64,000 bases of DNA, taken from contig JAFAAL010000001.1 of assembly GCA_023426575.1 (NCBI GenBank), positions 7,307 to 71,306 of the forward strand. Direction: 5' to 3'. The notes beneath the pieces are model-generated. The model was not told the DNA's origin. It searched no databases and saw only the letters and a list, made by a program, of their open reading frames with translations. Source of the DNA: Bacillota bacterium. Its GTDB lineage: Bacteria; Bacillota; Clostridia; Saccharofermentanales; DTU023. The position numbers and the translations under genes were made by a program. Of this stretch, positions 41,734 to 50,558 are shown piece after piece. How positions within the stretch are numbered: the stretch's first letter is position 1; every line of letters begins with the position of its first letter.

Positions 41734-42783
41734 TCAGAGCCGATCCGGAGACTCTGGGGGAGCTGGTAGAGGGCGCGGACGCTGCGGCGCAGAGGCGCGG
41801 CGCAGCGCCTTGGACTCGCTGCCCACTGGCCGTCTTTCAGGCAGGCGATGGGGGCGGTGTCTGACTTGGCGGATGCCCTTGTTCTCGGGCTTGCGCAGCT
41901 CAGGTCCTCTCATCCTATCATCCGCGGTTCTGGGGCTCTTTAATGATGCTTCTCCAGCTTCTTTGATCGTCTTGACGCGCGTCGGAGCTTGGCCGAGGTG
42001 GCGCTTGAGGTAGAAGATTAAATCGTAGCGCAGGTAGTCATGGAAGAGCTTCTGGCGCAAACTCAGGAGGGAGCGGTCCAGGGGGAAGAATATGCGTCCG
42101 TGGTGGAGGTCGATCAGAACTGGACTGAGGTAGGATTGCTGCAGGCTACCGAGAAAATTGACGACCCCTGCCGCCGCTGAGAGCACCTCTTGATTATTGC
42201 CCATGTCTGTCACGAGGATGTACTGATTCATCTTGGCGTGAGGGCTGCTGCGCTCAATATAGTCGATGGCCTCCTTGAGCATCTGGTCGACGACGATGAC
42301 ATTGAGAATGGGGCGATAGAGGACGGCGATGCGCTGCCAGCGCGAGCGCATCCTCCGGTCGAAGCCGATGAGCTTACGCTCATAAATCTGACCGAAGCTG
42401 CGCCTTAAATTGTCATTGAAGCCGCGGGAGTGCAAGTAGATATTGATCTTCTCGAGCACCTCGTCCTGATTGTTGCGGAGAGCCGCTGCGAGGCTCTCGG
42501 GCAGCTTGTAGCGCCTGAGCTTTGCCAGTCCACTGAGACTCTCGGGGTCGCCGGGATCGAAGCGGCGCAGCCAGGCACTGTGGACGAGACTCTGAAAGAG
42601 ATAGAAGAGATAGATGACAAAGAGAATGAGCAAGGCCAAGAAAGCGAGCTTGACATACTTTTGTGGGATATACTCGGCGGGTGCAGCCAGGTGTCGCCGG
42701 ATCCAGACAATGGCCAAGACGAAGATCGGCAGGACCAGGACCTTTAGTATATTTTCTTTAATGATTCTCAGTTTACGGCGCAT
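41734..42783 (-). CDS. Unknown two-helix membrane protein, partner of metzincin-like gene
   Basis: Not recognised. 349 aa, with two N-terminal membrane helices (about 10-30 and 43-65), a soluble central domain (about 70-275) containing ILVTDMGNNQE and FFPLDRSLLSLRQ, and an extended Arg/Pro-rich basic tail of about 70 residues. It sits 46 bases downstream of alr and 7 bases upstream of the metzincin-like gene in the same direction. The pairing suggests a membrane-associated regulator or substrate of that protease, but this is inference from position only. Confidence 0.6.
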   Translation of the reverse strand: MRRKLRIIKENILKVLVLPIFVLAIVWIRRHLAAPAEYIPQKYVKLAFLALLILFVIYLFYLFQSLVHSAWLRRFDPGDPESLSGLAKLRRYKLPESLAAALRNNQDEVLEKINIYLHSRGFNDNLRRSFGQIYERKLIGFDRRMRSRWQRIAVLYRPILNVIVVDQMLKEAIDYIERSSPHAKMNQYILVTDMGNNQEVLSAAAGVVNFLGSLQQSYLSPVLIDLHHGRIFFPLDRSLLSLRQKLFHDYLRYDLIFYLKRHLGQAPTRVKTIKEAGEASLKSPRTADDRMRGPELRKPENKGIRQVRHRPHRLPERRPVGSESKALRRASAPQRPRPLPAPPESPDRL

Positions 42784-42829
42784 GAGACCCCCCTCGCATT
42801 TCAGAGACTATATTAAGCCACGACAGAAA

Positions 42830-43990
42830 TTAGTCAACGTAGATGCGAGGAACGCGCCGATTGACATCGCAGAAGAGCTCATAGGAAATGGTATCTGCCA
42901 GGCTCGCCTGCTCGTCGGCACTGATATAGTCGGGAACTGGTCCACCAAAGATATGCACCAATTCGCCGAGCTGCGGAGCCTCGAGCCCCGTGATGTCAAT
43001 CATCGAGCGATCCATGCAGACTCTGCCGACAATCGGCCAGCGCTGGCCACGGATCGAGACGATGCCTCGATTGGAGAGACTGCGCATCAGGCCATCGGAA
43101 TAACCGGCCTCAATGATGGCCAGTGTCGTCTTGCGGGTCGCCGTCCAAGTCCGCCCATAGCCCACTGTCTCTCCGGCCTCAAGATGGCGGAGATCTGAAA
43201 TGCGCGAGAGATAGTGCATGACGGGGAGCAGGGGCAAAATTTCATAATCCTCTGGGCGCTCGTAACAGCCATAGATGATGATGCCCGCCCGCACCATGTC
43301 GAGGGCCATGTCGGGCCGGTGAATGATCGTCGAGGAATTGGCAATATGGCGGATCGGAATCTCGAGACCTCGCGCGGCCAGAGCCTCCAAAAGTCGAATA
43401 AAGCGCTCAAACTGACAGTCTTGATAGGCGCTGTCAGAGGCCGCCGCGGCAAAGTGTGAGAAGATGCCCTCGATCTCAAGCTCAGGCATCGCAGTGATCG
43501 CCAGAATCTCGCGGACAGTCTGCTCAAGTTCCGGCTCACGCGCCGAGAGTCCGAGCCGCGCCATCCCCGTGTCAATCTTGAGGTGGACCTTGAGGCGTCT
43601 TCCCTGATGCCGCAGGGCCTCGGCAAAGGCTCGCGCCTCCGCCAGAGACCAGAGCGTCGGTCGAATGTCGAGATCTAAGAGATTTTGGGACTCTGGGACC
43701 GGCACACGACTCATGATCAAAATGGGCAGGAGACAGCCCGCGGCCCGCAGGCGCTCAGCCTCGTCGACATTGGCCACCGCAAAAAAATCAGCGAGCCCCT
43801 CGCTCTCGGCCACCCGGGCGACGAACTCGGCGCCGTGGCCATAGGCGTCCGCCTTGACAACGGCGCAGAGTTTGGCCTCTGGGGGGACTTGTCGGCGAAT
43901 CGCCCTGAGATTTGTCAGCAGATTCTGCCGTGAGACCTCCACCCAAGTCCGCGAACGATCGCGCGAATAGATTGGCAGTTCTTCAATCAT
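42830..43990 (-). CDS. alr: Alanine racemase
   Basis: Alr (386 aa) interconverts L- and D-alanine. The PLP lysine is in VVKADAYGHGA (Lys46) and the second catalytic base is the Tyr of ETVGYGRTW. IDTGMARLG and GRVCMDRSMID are further signatures. Its ATG directly follows the stop of ornithine racemase (TAAATG). Since the ornithine pathway releases D-alanine, a catabolic role (D- to L-alanine) is plausible besides supplying D-alanine for the wall. It ends the ornithine gene run. Confidence 0.95.
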   Translation of the reverse strand: MIEELPIYSRDRSRTWVEVSRQNLLTNLRAIRRQVPPEAKLCAVVKADAYGHGAEFVARVAESEGLADFFAVANVDEAERLRAAGCLLPILIMSRVPVPESQNLLDLDIRPTLWSLAEARAFAEALRHQGRRLKVHLKIDTGMARLGLSAREPELEQTVREILAITAMPELEIEGIFSHFAAAASDSAYQDCQFERFIRLLEALAARGLEIPIRHIANSSTIIHRPDMALDMVRAGIIIYGCYERPEDYEILPLLPVMHYLSRISDLRHLEAGETVGYGRTWTATRKTTLAIIEAGYSDGLMRSLSNRGIVSIRGQRWPIVGRVCMDRSMIDITGLEAPQLGELVHIFGGPVPDYISADEQASLADTISYELFCDVNRRVPRIYVD

Positions 43991-45055
43991 TTAATTGATG
44001 ATGATCTTATCGACATATTCAGAACTGAACGCTCTGACGAGATTGACGTAGTTTGGCCTAAAGTCGACGGTATCGCCGACCTCGAGAGTTGCCGCTGCGC
44101 CCGTCAGCTTGAAGATTGTGTGATCTTGGGAGTGACCGAGATAGCTGAGACCTGGCAGGAGCGGGGTCAAACCGTCTGGGATAATGTCCTGTCCGCCCAT
44201 GGCAAAGATGCCTCTCAGAATCTCACCCTCATCTTTAAACTGCGGCGTCTCCCCTGCCGCATTGAGGCCGATTTGTCCGATGGGAAGCGACGGCTTCTCG
44301 TAGACCTCAACGAGCTCAGCCCGCAGCGTGAAGACATCTTCATGGAGATCGAGGACGCGCTTGCCGTAAGAGGTCTCGCGTCCGAGGAGATAGGCCTCGC
44401 CAATGCGCAAGTGGTTGGCGCCTGGCAGCCACTCATTGTTTAAGAGGAGGTGTAGACTCCCCGAGTTGCCCGCTGAAATCAGGGGCAGGGAGCGCTCGTA
44501 TTCGAATTCGAGATCCTCCTTAACAGTCATGAGAGCATGTAGGGTATCAGGCTGTGGGATGACGCCCCCGTAGCAGTTAAAATTGGCTCCAATGCCGATG
44601 ATGTCCAGGTGCTCGAGCTCCATGATCTCAGGCAATTCATAGGGCAGGCGAGGCAGAGGGATGCCCTCTCTCAGATCCCCGAGTTCGAGCATGAGAATGA
44701 CCTGATGGCGCTTCTTCTGAGCTGCACAGGCGGCATCGAGGGCGCGGAGCGTCTTGGCCGACGAGTTCAGGGAGATGTCGGCGAGTTCAACGACGAGTTC
44801 AGCCTCTGACGGCATGGGAATGCGCGTCAGGAGGAGAGACTTGGCAAAGGGTCTCAGGCGACGCAAATTCTGTATCCGAGAATCAGCAAAATGATCAATA
44901 CCGACCTCGTGCAGGGCCTCGACCAGTCGCTGCTCAGCACTGAATGCCTTGGTGACTAGGTGGTATTGGATCTGCTGCTCTTGCAAGAGCGCGACGATCT
45001 TCTGCGCATTCTCCTGCAGTTTCTGCTTGTGAGTCAAAAGTCCAGGATTTGACAT
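43991..45055 (-). CDS. orr: Ornithine racemase
   Basis: A 354-aa PLP racemase with an alanine-racemase-type N-terminal barrel; Lys36 (HLVTKAF) is the PLP lysine. It matches the clostridial ornithine racemase type (GANFNCYGGV, SAGNSGSLHLL, LRIGEAYLLG), which makes D-ornithine for ornithine aminomutase. Its neighbours oraS/oraE support this over the related YhfX-type proteins. GGAGG precedes ATG 45055. A 106-base gap separates it from the MutL-like gene and holds a possible -10 (TACAAT), so it may also have its own promoter. Confidence 0.9.
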   Translation of the reverse strand: MSNPGLLTHKQKLQENAQKIVALLQEQQIQYHLVTKAFSAEQRLVEALHEVGIDHFADSRIQNLRRLRPFAKSLLLTRIPMPSEAELVVELADISLNSSAKTLRALDAACAAQKKRHQVILMLELGDLREGIPLPRLPYELPEIMELEHLDIIGIGANFNCYGGVIPQPDTLHALMTVKEDLEFEYERSLPLISAGNSGSLHLLLNNEWLPGANHLRIGEAYLLGRETSYGKRVLDLHEDVFTLRAELVEVYEKPSLPIGQIGLNAAGETPQFKDEGEILRGIFAMGGQDIIPDGLTPLLPGLSYLGHSQDHTIFKLTGAAATLEVGDTVDFRPNYVNLVRAFSSEYVDKIIIN

Positions 45056-45161
45056 AATCTTTTCCTCCTCTGTCTTAAGCCTTACGGCGATCTAGTCCTA
45101 GCCTAATCCGCCCGTCTTGATTGTAACAGCTTTTTTGACCGACAATCCGCGACAAAATCCG

Positions 45162-46565
45162 TCATTTTTCCGTCAAGCGCTCTAAAATCTCTTCTCTTGA
45201 GAGCTCGATGCCGAGGCTTCGGAGCAGGAGGCGGGCAGCGATCAGAGGTTTGGCTTTTGCCAAGACGCCGAGCGCCGCCATATTGTAGTCGCGATCGATG
45301 TAAAAGCTGAGATTGTCCTCCGGTAAGAGCAAGTCGCGCCGACGAAAAGTGAGCGCCTGCTTCAAAATGGCCTCTCCGTCCCCGAGGCGCGTCAGGGCGC
45401 CCCCCGTGCCAATGACATACTTGATCTGGCTGAGGTCCTTGCCCTTGGCCAGGGTCTGACGGCCCGTCGGACCATAGAGCTCGACCAGGCGGCCCGCATG
45501 GCGCTCGAGGGCAACGTGACAGGCCTCGGCCGTCAATTGGCGGAGGAAGGCGTAGGACTCGGGCGTCGTCGGAATTTCAGCGGTCGCCCGTGAGAGCTCC
45601 TCCCAGTGAGCTGGCAGGGTCGCACGTCGCTCCGCGCTCATCTGAGCGAGGAGGCTCTCACGATTGACAAAGAGGCCGAGATCTCCCTCGACCGTCCGCT
45701 TGGCCCTGGGCTCTGCTTGCGTCTGAATTTCGCGGATCGTCGGACTGCCATCCGTCACGGAGTGCAGATCCGTCGTCGCACCCCCGACGTCGAAGACGAG
45801 GAGGTCGCCCAGCAGTTTGGACAGGAGAATGGCCGCCTCCATAACCGCGCCGGGTGTCGGCAGAATGTGGCCCGAGACCCGCTCGCGAATCTTCTCCATC
45901 CCTGGCGAAGCCGTAATATTTTCCTCAAAAGCCTCATGCACGAGCTGCCTTGCAGGCTCGATATTGAGCTGGTCGAGCTGCGGGTAGACATTCTCACAGA
46001 GGTAGAGCCGGTGCCCTCCAGCCTCGGCCAGCAGCCGTAGCTCCTCATGGTTTTCACAATTTCCAGCATAGACCAGGGGTGTCCTGGGGAGGGCTGACAT
46101 CAGGGCCTCGTAATTGAAGAGTGCCGTCTCCCGCTCCCCAAAGTCGGTGCCTCCCGCTAAAAAGAGCATCTTCGGTGCGATCTCGACAATTTTAGCCAGA
46201 TCTGAGCGCCGGAGGCGCCCCGCCGTGATCAGCTTGATGACGGCGCCTGAGCCGAGGGCCGCCTCTTTGGCCGCGCGGACCGTCATATCGTAGACGAGGC
46301 CGTGGACCGTCATGCGGAGGCCGCCCGCTGCCGAGGAGGTGGCGAGAACCTCACGGGCCTCGAGCCTCTCCCCGAGCTCCTCCTCGAGCGCGCGCTGGGC
46401 CGCGGCAAGACCGAGGCTGACATCGCCTGCCTCAACCGTCGTCGCCGCCTGGCCCTGGCCGAGAAAGATTGGCTCTTCGCTGTCGAGATCTGTAAAGGCA
46501 TTCATCACCGTCGTCGTCGAGCCAATCTCGGCGAGCAGGAGATCAATCTTACGCACTGTTGTCAT
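45162..46565 (-). CDS. MutL/GlmL-family ATPase of the ornithine aminomutase operon
   Basis: A 467-aa ASKHA-fold protein of the MutL/GlmL family, found beside B12-dependent carbon-skeleton mutases and OraE. LLLAEIGSTTT and VFDVGGATTDLHSV are the two phosphate-binding loops, and YVIGTGGALTRL is the third nucleotide motif. A role in repairing or reactivating the aminomutase is suggested by family and position, not shown here. The ATG directly follows the oraE stop (TAGATG). In Clostridium sticklandii a similar gene lies in the same place between oraE and orr. Confidence 0.88.
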   Translation of the reverse strand: MTTVRKIDLLLAEIGSTTTVMNAFTDLDSEEPIFLGQGQAATTVEAGDVSLGLAAAQRALEEELGERLEAREVLATSSAAGGLRMTVHGLVYDMTVRAAKEAALGSGAVIKLITAGRLRRSDLAKIVEIAPKMLFLAGGTDFGERETALFNYEALMSALPRTPLVYAGNCENHEELRLLAEAGGHRLYLCENVYPQLDQLNIEPARQLVHEAFEENITASPGMEKIRERVSGHILPTPGAVMEAAILLSKLLGDLLVFDVGGATTDLHSVTDGSPTIREIQTQAEPRAKRTVEGDLGLFVNRESLLAQMSAERRATLPAHWEELSRATAEIPTTPESYAFLRQLTAEACHVALERHAGRLVELYGPTGRQTLAKGKDLSQIKYVIGTGGALTRLGDGEAILKQALTFRRRDLLLPEDNLSFYIDRDYNMAALGVLAKAKPLIAARLLLRSLGIELSREEILERLTEK

Positions 46566-48782
46566 CTACTCTTCTGCTTCCTTCTCACGCCGCCGCTTGA
46601 CGAGGTAGGAGGCGACGTCTATTCCCTTGGAGCCACGACCGAAGCCGACATCGAGCCCCGCCTCAACCGCCATCTCATTGTTGACCTGCGTCCCGCCGCC
46701 GACCAGGATCAGCTTATCGCGGACTCCGCGTTCGACACAGATCTGCGCCAGGCGCTGCATGTTCTTGATGTGGATGTCGTCGTGCGAGATGATCGTCGAC
46801 TGCAAGATGGCGTCGGCATTGGTCTCGATCGCCGCATCGACCAATTTGTCGACGGGGCAAGAGGTGCCGAGATAGTGATATTTAATCCCAAAGCCCTCAA
46901 TCCCGCCATGTTTGATGTCGAGGATCTCCTTGAGCCCGACCGAGTGTTCGTCTTCGCCAACGGTCGCGGCGACCACTGTCATCGGCCGCTCGTGGATGTC
47001 CTCGCGAATTTCCTTCTCGCTGAGATTTTCCACCTTTTCGGGAATGACCAGATCATTGACATCGATGTCGAAGTCAACGACTCCCTTGAGCTCTAGGAGA
47101 CAGCCCTCCGCGGGATGACAGACCTGCTTGTTGATGACGACGCATTCTTTGAGGCCCAGCTTCTCCCCGATCGCCATCGCGGCAAATTCGGCGCGATGCT
47201 CATCGAGGGGCAAGAAGAGCTGCATGACGACGACGCCATCGGCGAGCCACTCGACCTCCGGCCGAATCAGATTGTGATGGTCGTAGTACTTCTGCTTGGC
47301 CTCGATTCTGCGATAGACATTGTCATCCTCGTCGAGCTCGTCGATAAAGACGATCTTTTCGGGACACTGGAAGGTGTCGCCGCCGATCGCATCTTCAGGC
47401 TTCTCGATGCCCTCTGGCAGATGGTTCTGGCCATAGTGGACGGAGACAGGGGCAAAGTAGTCGTCCGCACGATAGAAGATCGCATCCGCACCGATGCCAC
47501 CGTCCTGCTGCCGGGCAATCCCGTCGCCCTTGCGCTCGGGATAGAGGCCCGAATCGATGAAGAAGCCCTCCTCGACCGCCTTGAAGTAGCCGCCCGTCTC
47601 GAGCATCTCCTCCATGAAGAGGATCGCCCGCTCCTTGAGCTCGCGCACTTCCTGGCCGAGCTCGCTCTCGCGGTCGACCTTGACCATGCGGCGGATGCCG
47701 TCGAGCCCATTCAGAGCCTGTCGCGCCGTGTTCAGCGCGGCGATATTGTTGTAGTGCCAGGGGACGTTGCGGCCCTCGTCGGGCGTGATCGTCGACTGGA
47801 TATCGGCCGAGGTCAGGCGCGAGATGACGAGGTTTAAGCTATGAGTCACCGTCGCCTCGCGCATGTCGGACTCCATATACTTGGTATTCATCTGTGCCCG
47901 CATCTTATAGTCTCGGAAGAAGTCGCGGAGCGCCACGGCATAGGGCAGGTCGAGGCGCATACAGGGCGCTGGCGGCGCCGTCGGTGGCACCGTCGAGAGC
48001 GCGATATTCTCTGGCTTGATCCCGACTCTACGAGAGAAGGCCGAATTGATCGCATGCTGAACCATCAGCTCTGGCATGACCTTCCAGGCCTCCATCGCCG
48101 TCGCATTGGCATTGTGGGCCCCGTCAATTTGTAAGATGTCGCCATAGGCCAGAATCTTCTTGGACTCGCAGGCGTCGATAAAGGAGCGCAGCATATTTAT
48201 ATTCCGGTAGAGGACGTTGTACTGCGGATCCTGGTGGACGCCCGAGACGCCCTCCTCGACAAACATGACCGCAATGTCCGGCCCTGCCACGCCCGAGACA
48301 TAGGAGTGGAAGTTCAAGGGCCGTCCGACCTCTTCTTCAATCCAGTCGAGGGCCCGCCGGCTCGCCCGGCACTGCTTCCTGGTCACGGCGATGCCGCCGA
48401 TCCCCTGCGTCGTCCCCTCGAGGAGAGAGTCGATGTGCGACTGGCCCGCCGTGCGGATGACCATGATGTGATCCGCGCCATTCCAGGCCGCCATGCGCAT
48501 CCGCCGCAGATCATCCTCGAAGCGGCCCGAGGCAATCTCCGTCGTGATGACGCAGTCGGGCTGCGGATCGATGTAGCCGAAGCCGCGAGAGCCCGCGAGG
48601 GGCACCGAATTTTTCACATTTTCTGAAGTCTCGTAATAGGTGAAGTCTCCGACCTTGCGCTCTTCTCCCCGCCCCTCGCGCCAGTGCCAGGGGTGACGGC
48701 TCGGATGATAGTTCTCGAGCCCGTCGAGGATATCGCGCACGTCCATGCGCCGGTCGGGGCGCAGCGGATTCTTATTCGTCAT
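46566..48782 (-). CDS. oraE: D-ornithine 4,5-aminomutase, large B12/PLP subunit
   Basis: OraE (738 aa from ATG 48782) moves the terminal amino group of D-ornithine to give 2,4-diaminopentanoate, using adenosylcobalamin and PLP. A TIM-barrel N-terminal part is followed by a C-terminal Rossmann B12 domain with DEHSVG (D-x-H-x-x-G, lower axial His) near residue 611, TSCPVDKLVDAA (PLP lysine region) near 645 and GGGTQVNNE. A longer open frame up to 48911 is only the antisense-like shadow within oraS. ATG 48782 overlaps the oraS stop and gives normal length. Confidence 0.95.
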   Translation of the reverse strand: MTNKNPLRPDRRMDVRDILDGLENYHPSRHPWHWREGRGEERKVGDFTYYETSENVKNSVPLAGSRGFGYIDPQPDCVITTEIASGRFEDDLRRMRMAAWNGADHIMVIRTAGQSHIDSLLEGTTQGIGGIAVTRKQCRASRRALDWIEEEVGRPLNFHSYVSGVAGPDIAVMFVEEGVSGVHQDPQYNVLYRNINMLRSFIDACESKKILAYGDILQIDGAHNANATAMEAWKVMPELMVQHAINSAFSRRVGIKPENIALSTVPPTAPPAPCMRLDLPYAVALRDFFRDYKMRAQMNTKYMESDMREATVTHSLNLVISRLTSADIQSTITPDEGRNVPWHYNNIAALNTARQALNGLDGIRRMVKVDRESELGQEVRELKERAILFMEEMLETGGYFKAVEEGFFIDSGLYPERKGDGIARQQDGGIGADAIFYRADDYFAPVSVHYGQNHLPEGIEKPEDAIGGDTFQCPEKIVFIDELDEDDNVYRRIEAKQKYYDHHNLIRPEVEWLADGVVVMQLFLPLDEHRAEFAAMAIGEKLGLKECVVINKQVCHPAEGCLLELKGVVDFDIDVNDLVIPEKVENLSEKEIREDIHERPMTVVAATVGEDEHSVGLKEILDIKHGGIEGFGIKYHYLGTSCPVDKLVDAAIETNADAILQSTIISHDDIHIKNMQRLAQICVERGVRDKLILVGGGTQVNNEMAVEAGLDVGFGRGSKGIDVASYLVKRRREKEAEE

Positions 48783-49146
48783 GAGACACCTCCTGATTAA
48801 AGAGCGCCTGAAGCTTCGTCCAGCCTTCGCCAGCGAGGAGCTTTTGCCCCGCCTCGCGGTAGTCGATGCCGAGCTCCTGGCCGAGGCGCCAGACCAAGTG
48901 CCCCGCGCCATGCTGAATCAGCTCGTGCTCAATCATGCCCTCGACGAGCGGCTTGGCCTCCACCGAGGAAAAGCCCATGCGCAGCAGAATCGAGCGCTCA
49001 ATTGCAGGTGTCGTATAGATTTTGCCCGCCTCGAGCAACGGGTCGACCAGTTGATTGGCCAGCTGCCAGAAGCGCTCGTAGAGCTCCTCGTCCGTCAGGG
49101 ACTCGAGATGCTTGCGCCGCGTCAAAAAATCATCTTGTCTCGCCAT
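48772..49146 (-). CDS. oraS: D-ornithine 4,5-aminomutase, small subunit
   Basis: OraS (124 aa) is the small partner of OraE. Family-specific stretches are RRKHLESLTDEEL, TTPAIERSILLRMGFSS and GAGHLVWRL. GGGAGGT precedes the ATG (TTAGGGAGGTTACTATG layout). It lies 11 bases after ortB and overlaps oraE by 11 bases. Confidence 0.95.
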   Translation of the reverse strand: MARQDDFLTRRKHLESLTDEELYERFWQLANQLVDPLLEAGKIYTTPAIERSILLRMGFSSVEAKPLVEGMIEHELIQHGAGHLVWRLGQELGIDYREAGQKLLAGEGWTKLQALFNQEVSHDE

Positions 49147-49157
49147 AGTAACCTCCC

Positions 49158-50558
49158 TTAGTCCAATGTGCGCAGAAATTCGTCAAAAGCCTCAGGCATC
49201 AGCCCGAGCTCTGCTGCGAGGAAGTCACGCGTCTTCTCATCGATGCTCTCGAGCGAGCGCTCGCCGAGGCGTCTCTTCAGCGCAGAAGCCCGCAAGTGGC
49301 TGAGCGGATAATAGCGGAGCTTGATCTCTTCAAAGCGCTCGGGCAAGACGATATTCTGTCCCGGCACTTCCTGCTCGGGATCGCCGAAGATCAGCTCTAT
49401 CCCCTGCTCTTTGGCAAAGCTCAGCTGGGCCGATGGCATCTTGCCAGCCCCTGTATATTCCGTCTCCTGAACGACGATCAGCTGATCTTCTGGCAGCGTG
49501 GCCGCGAGGGCGATGGCTGCCGCCAGCGAGGTATTGCCCGCAGGTCCGCGCTCAATGCCCTCGAGAGCCGCCAGCGCCTCAGTGGCAAAGAAGACCTCTC
49601 CCTGCTTGACGAGGATATAGCTGTCGAGATAGCGCAGGGGCCGTGCCGCATTGATCGGCACATCCGAGCGATCGGGCTGCACGGTAAAGGGGATGCCGAA
49701 TCCCGTGTGTCCCGTCGTAAAGGACTTGCGATTGAAGTCGTGGTCCGAGGCCATGTGCAGACCCGTCAGATCGACAGAGGCCGCATGTACCTCGCTGCTC
49801 GCGCCCGCTTGCTGGAGGCCGCGCGCCGTCCCCGTCAGATTGCCGCCGCCCGCATTGGTGACGATGACATGCTCGGGGTATTTGCCGAATTGAGAGAGGG
49901 ACTGCTCGGCAATCTCCACGCCGAGTGTCTCGATGCCGCGGATCGCGGCAGGCGCATAGAGCGAGGCATTGTAATAGCCCGTCTCCTCGAGGATCGCGAG
50001 CGTCTCGTAGAAGAGCTCAGGGCCGACACTCAGCTGGATGACTTCCGCGCCGAGGGCCTCACAGGCCCGCTGCTTCTCGAGGATCTCAGGCTGTCCGATG
50101 CCCCGAGAGTCATAGCACTCCTGGACGACGATACAGGGCAAGTTGAGCTTGGCCGCCATCGCCGCCACCGCCGCGCCATAGTTGCCAGAGGTCGCGGCGA
50201 CGACTCCTGGGTAGCCGAGGCGCTTGGCCTCGTGGACGGAGAGCGCCGCCCGCCGCGCCTTGAAGCTGCCGGAGGGATTCTGGGCCTCGTCCTTGATCGC
50301 AATGCGCGCGCCATAGCCTGGCTTAGCCGCCTTGCGCACTGCAGCAGTCAAATTCTTCAGCTCTATCAGGGGCGTATTGCCGACGCCGAGCTCTCTTTGG
50401 ATCGCCGCTACTTCTTCCAGGGTATAGGGCACAGCGGCGAGGAGCGCCTCATAGTCGAAGCCATAGGGGCGCACGAACTCACTGTAGTCGAGGCCGACCG
50501 CACGCTTGATGATCTCTTCTTTTCTCTGCATCACTGCTTGATAACTACGCTCTGACAT
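49158..50558 (-). CDS. ortB: 2-amino-4-oxopentanoate thiolase, beta (PLP) subunit
   Basis: OrtB (466 aa) is a PLP fold-type II enzyme. With OrtA it cleaves 2-amino-4-oxopentanoate with CoA to acetyl-CoA and D-alanine. It looks like threonine synthase: the PLP lysine is Lys100 in NPSGSFKARRA, followed by AATSGNYGAAVA and the phosphate-binding GGGNLTGTARG. Its alpha partner is not a separate gene here but fused to the dehydrogenase just upstream. AAGGAGG is 10 bases before the ATG, which overlaps the end of that fusion gene by 14 bases. Confidence 0.95.
   Translation of the reverse strand: MSERSYQAVMQRKEEIIKRAVGLDYSEFVRPYGFDYEALLAAVPYTLEEVAAIQRELGVGNTPLIELKNLTAAVRKAAKPGYGARIAIKDEAQNPSGSFKARRAALSVHEAKRLGYPGVVAATSGNYGAAVAAMAAKLNLPCIVVQECYDSRGIGQPEILEKQRACEALGAEVIQLSVGPELFYETLAILEETGYYNASLYAPAAIRGIETLGVEIAEQSLSQFGKYPEHVIVTNAGGGNLTGTARGLQQAGASSEVHAASVDLTGLHMASDHDFNRKSFTTGHTGFGIPFTVQPDRSDVPINAARPLRYLDSYILVKQGEVFFATEALAALEGIERGPAGNTSLAAAIALAATLPEDQLIVVQETEYTGAGKMPSAQLSFAKEQGIELIFGDPEQEVPGQNIVLPERFEEIKLRYYPLSHLRASALKRRLGERSLESIDEKTRDFLAAELGLMPEAFDEFLRTLD

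Noticed and set aside
48783..48911. Longer N-terminus for OraE
   Set aside because: The Arg/Ser-rich extension is a frame shadow of oraS; ATG 48782 gives the family-like start.
49296..50555. 419-codon plus-strand ORF opposite ortB
   Set aside because: Antisense shadow; the Arg/Asp/Glu-rich translation matches no family, and ortB itself is certain.
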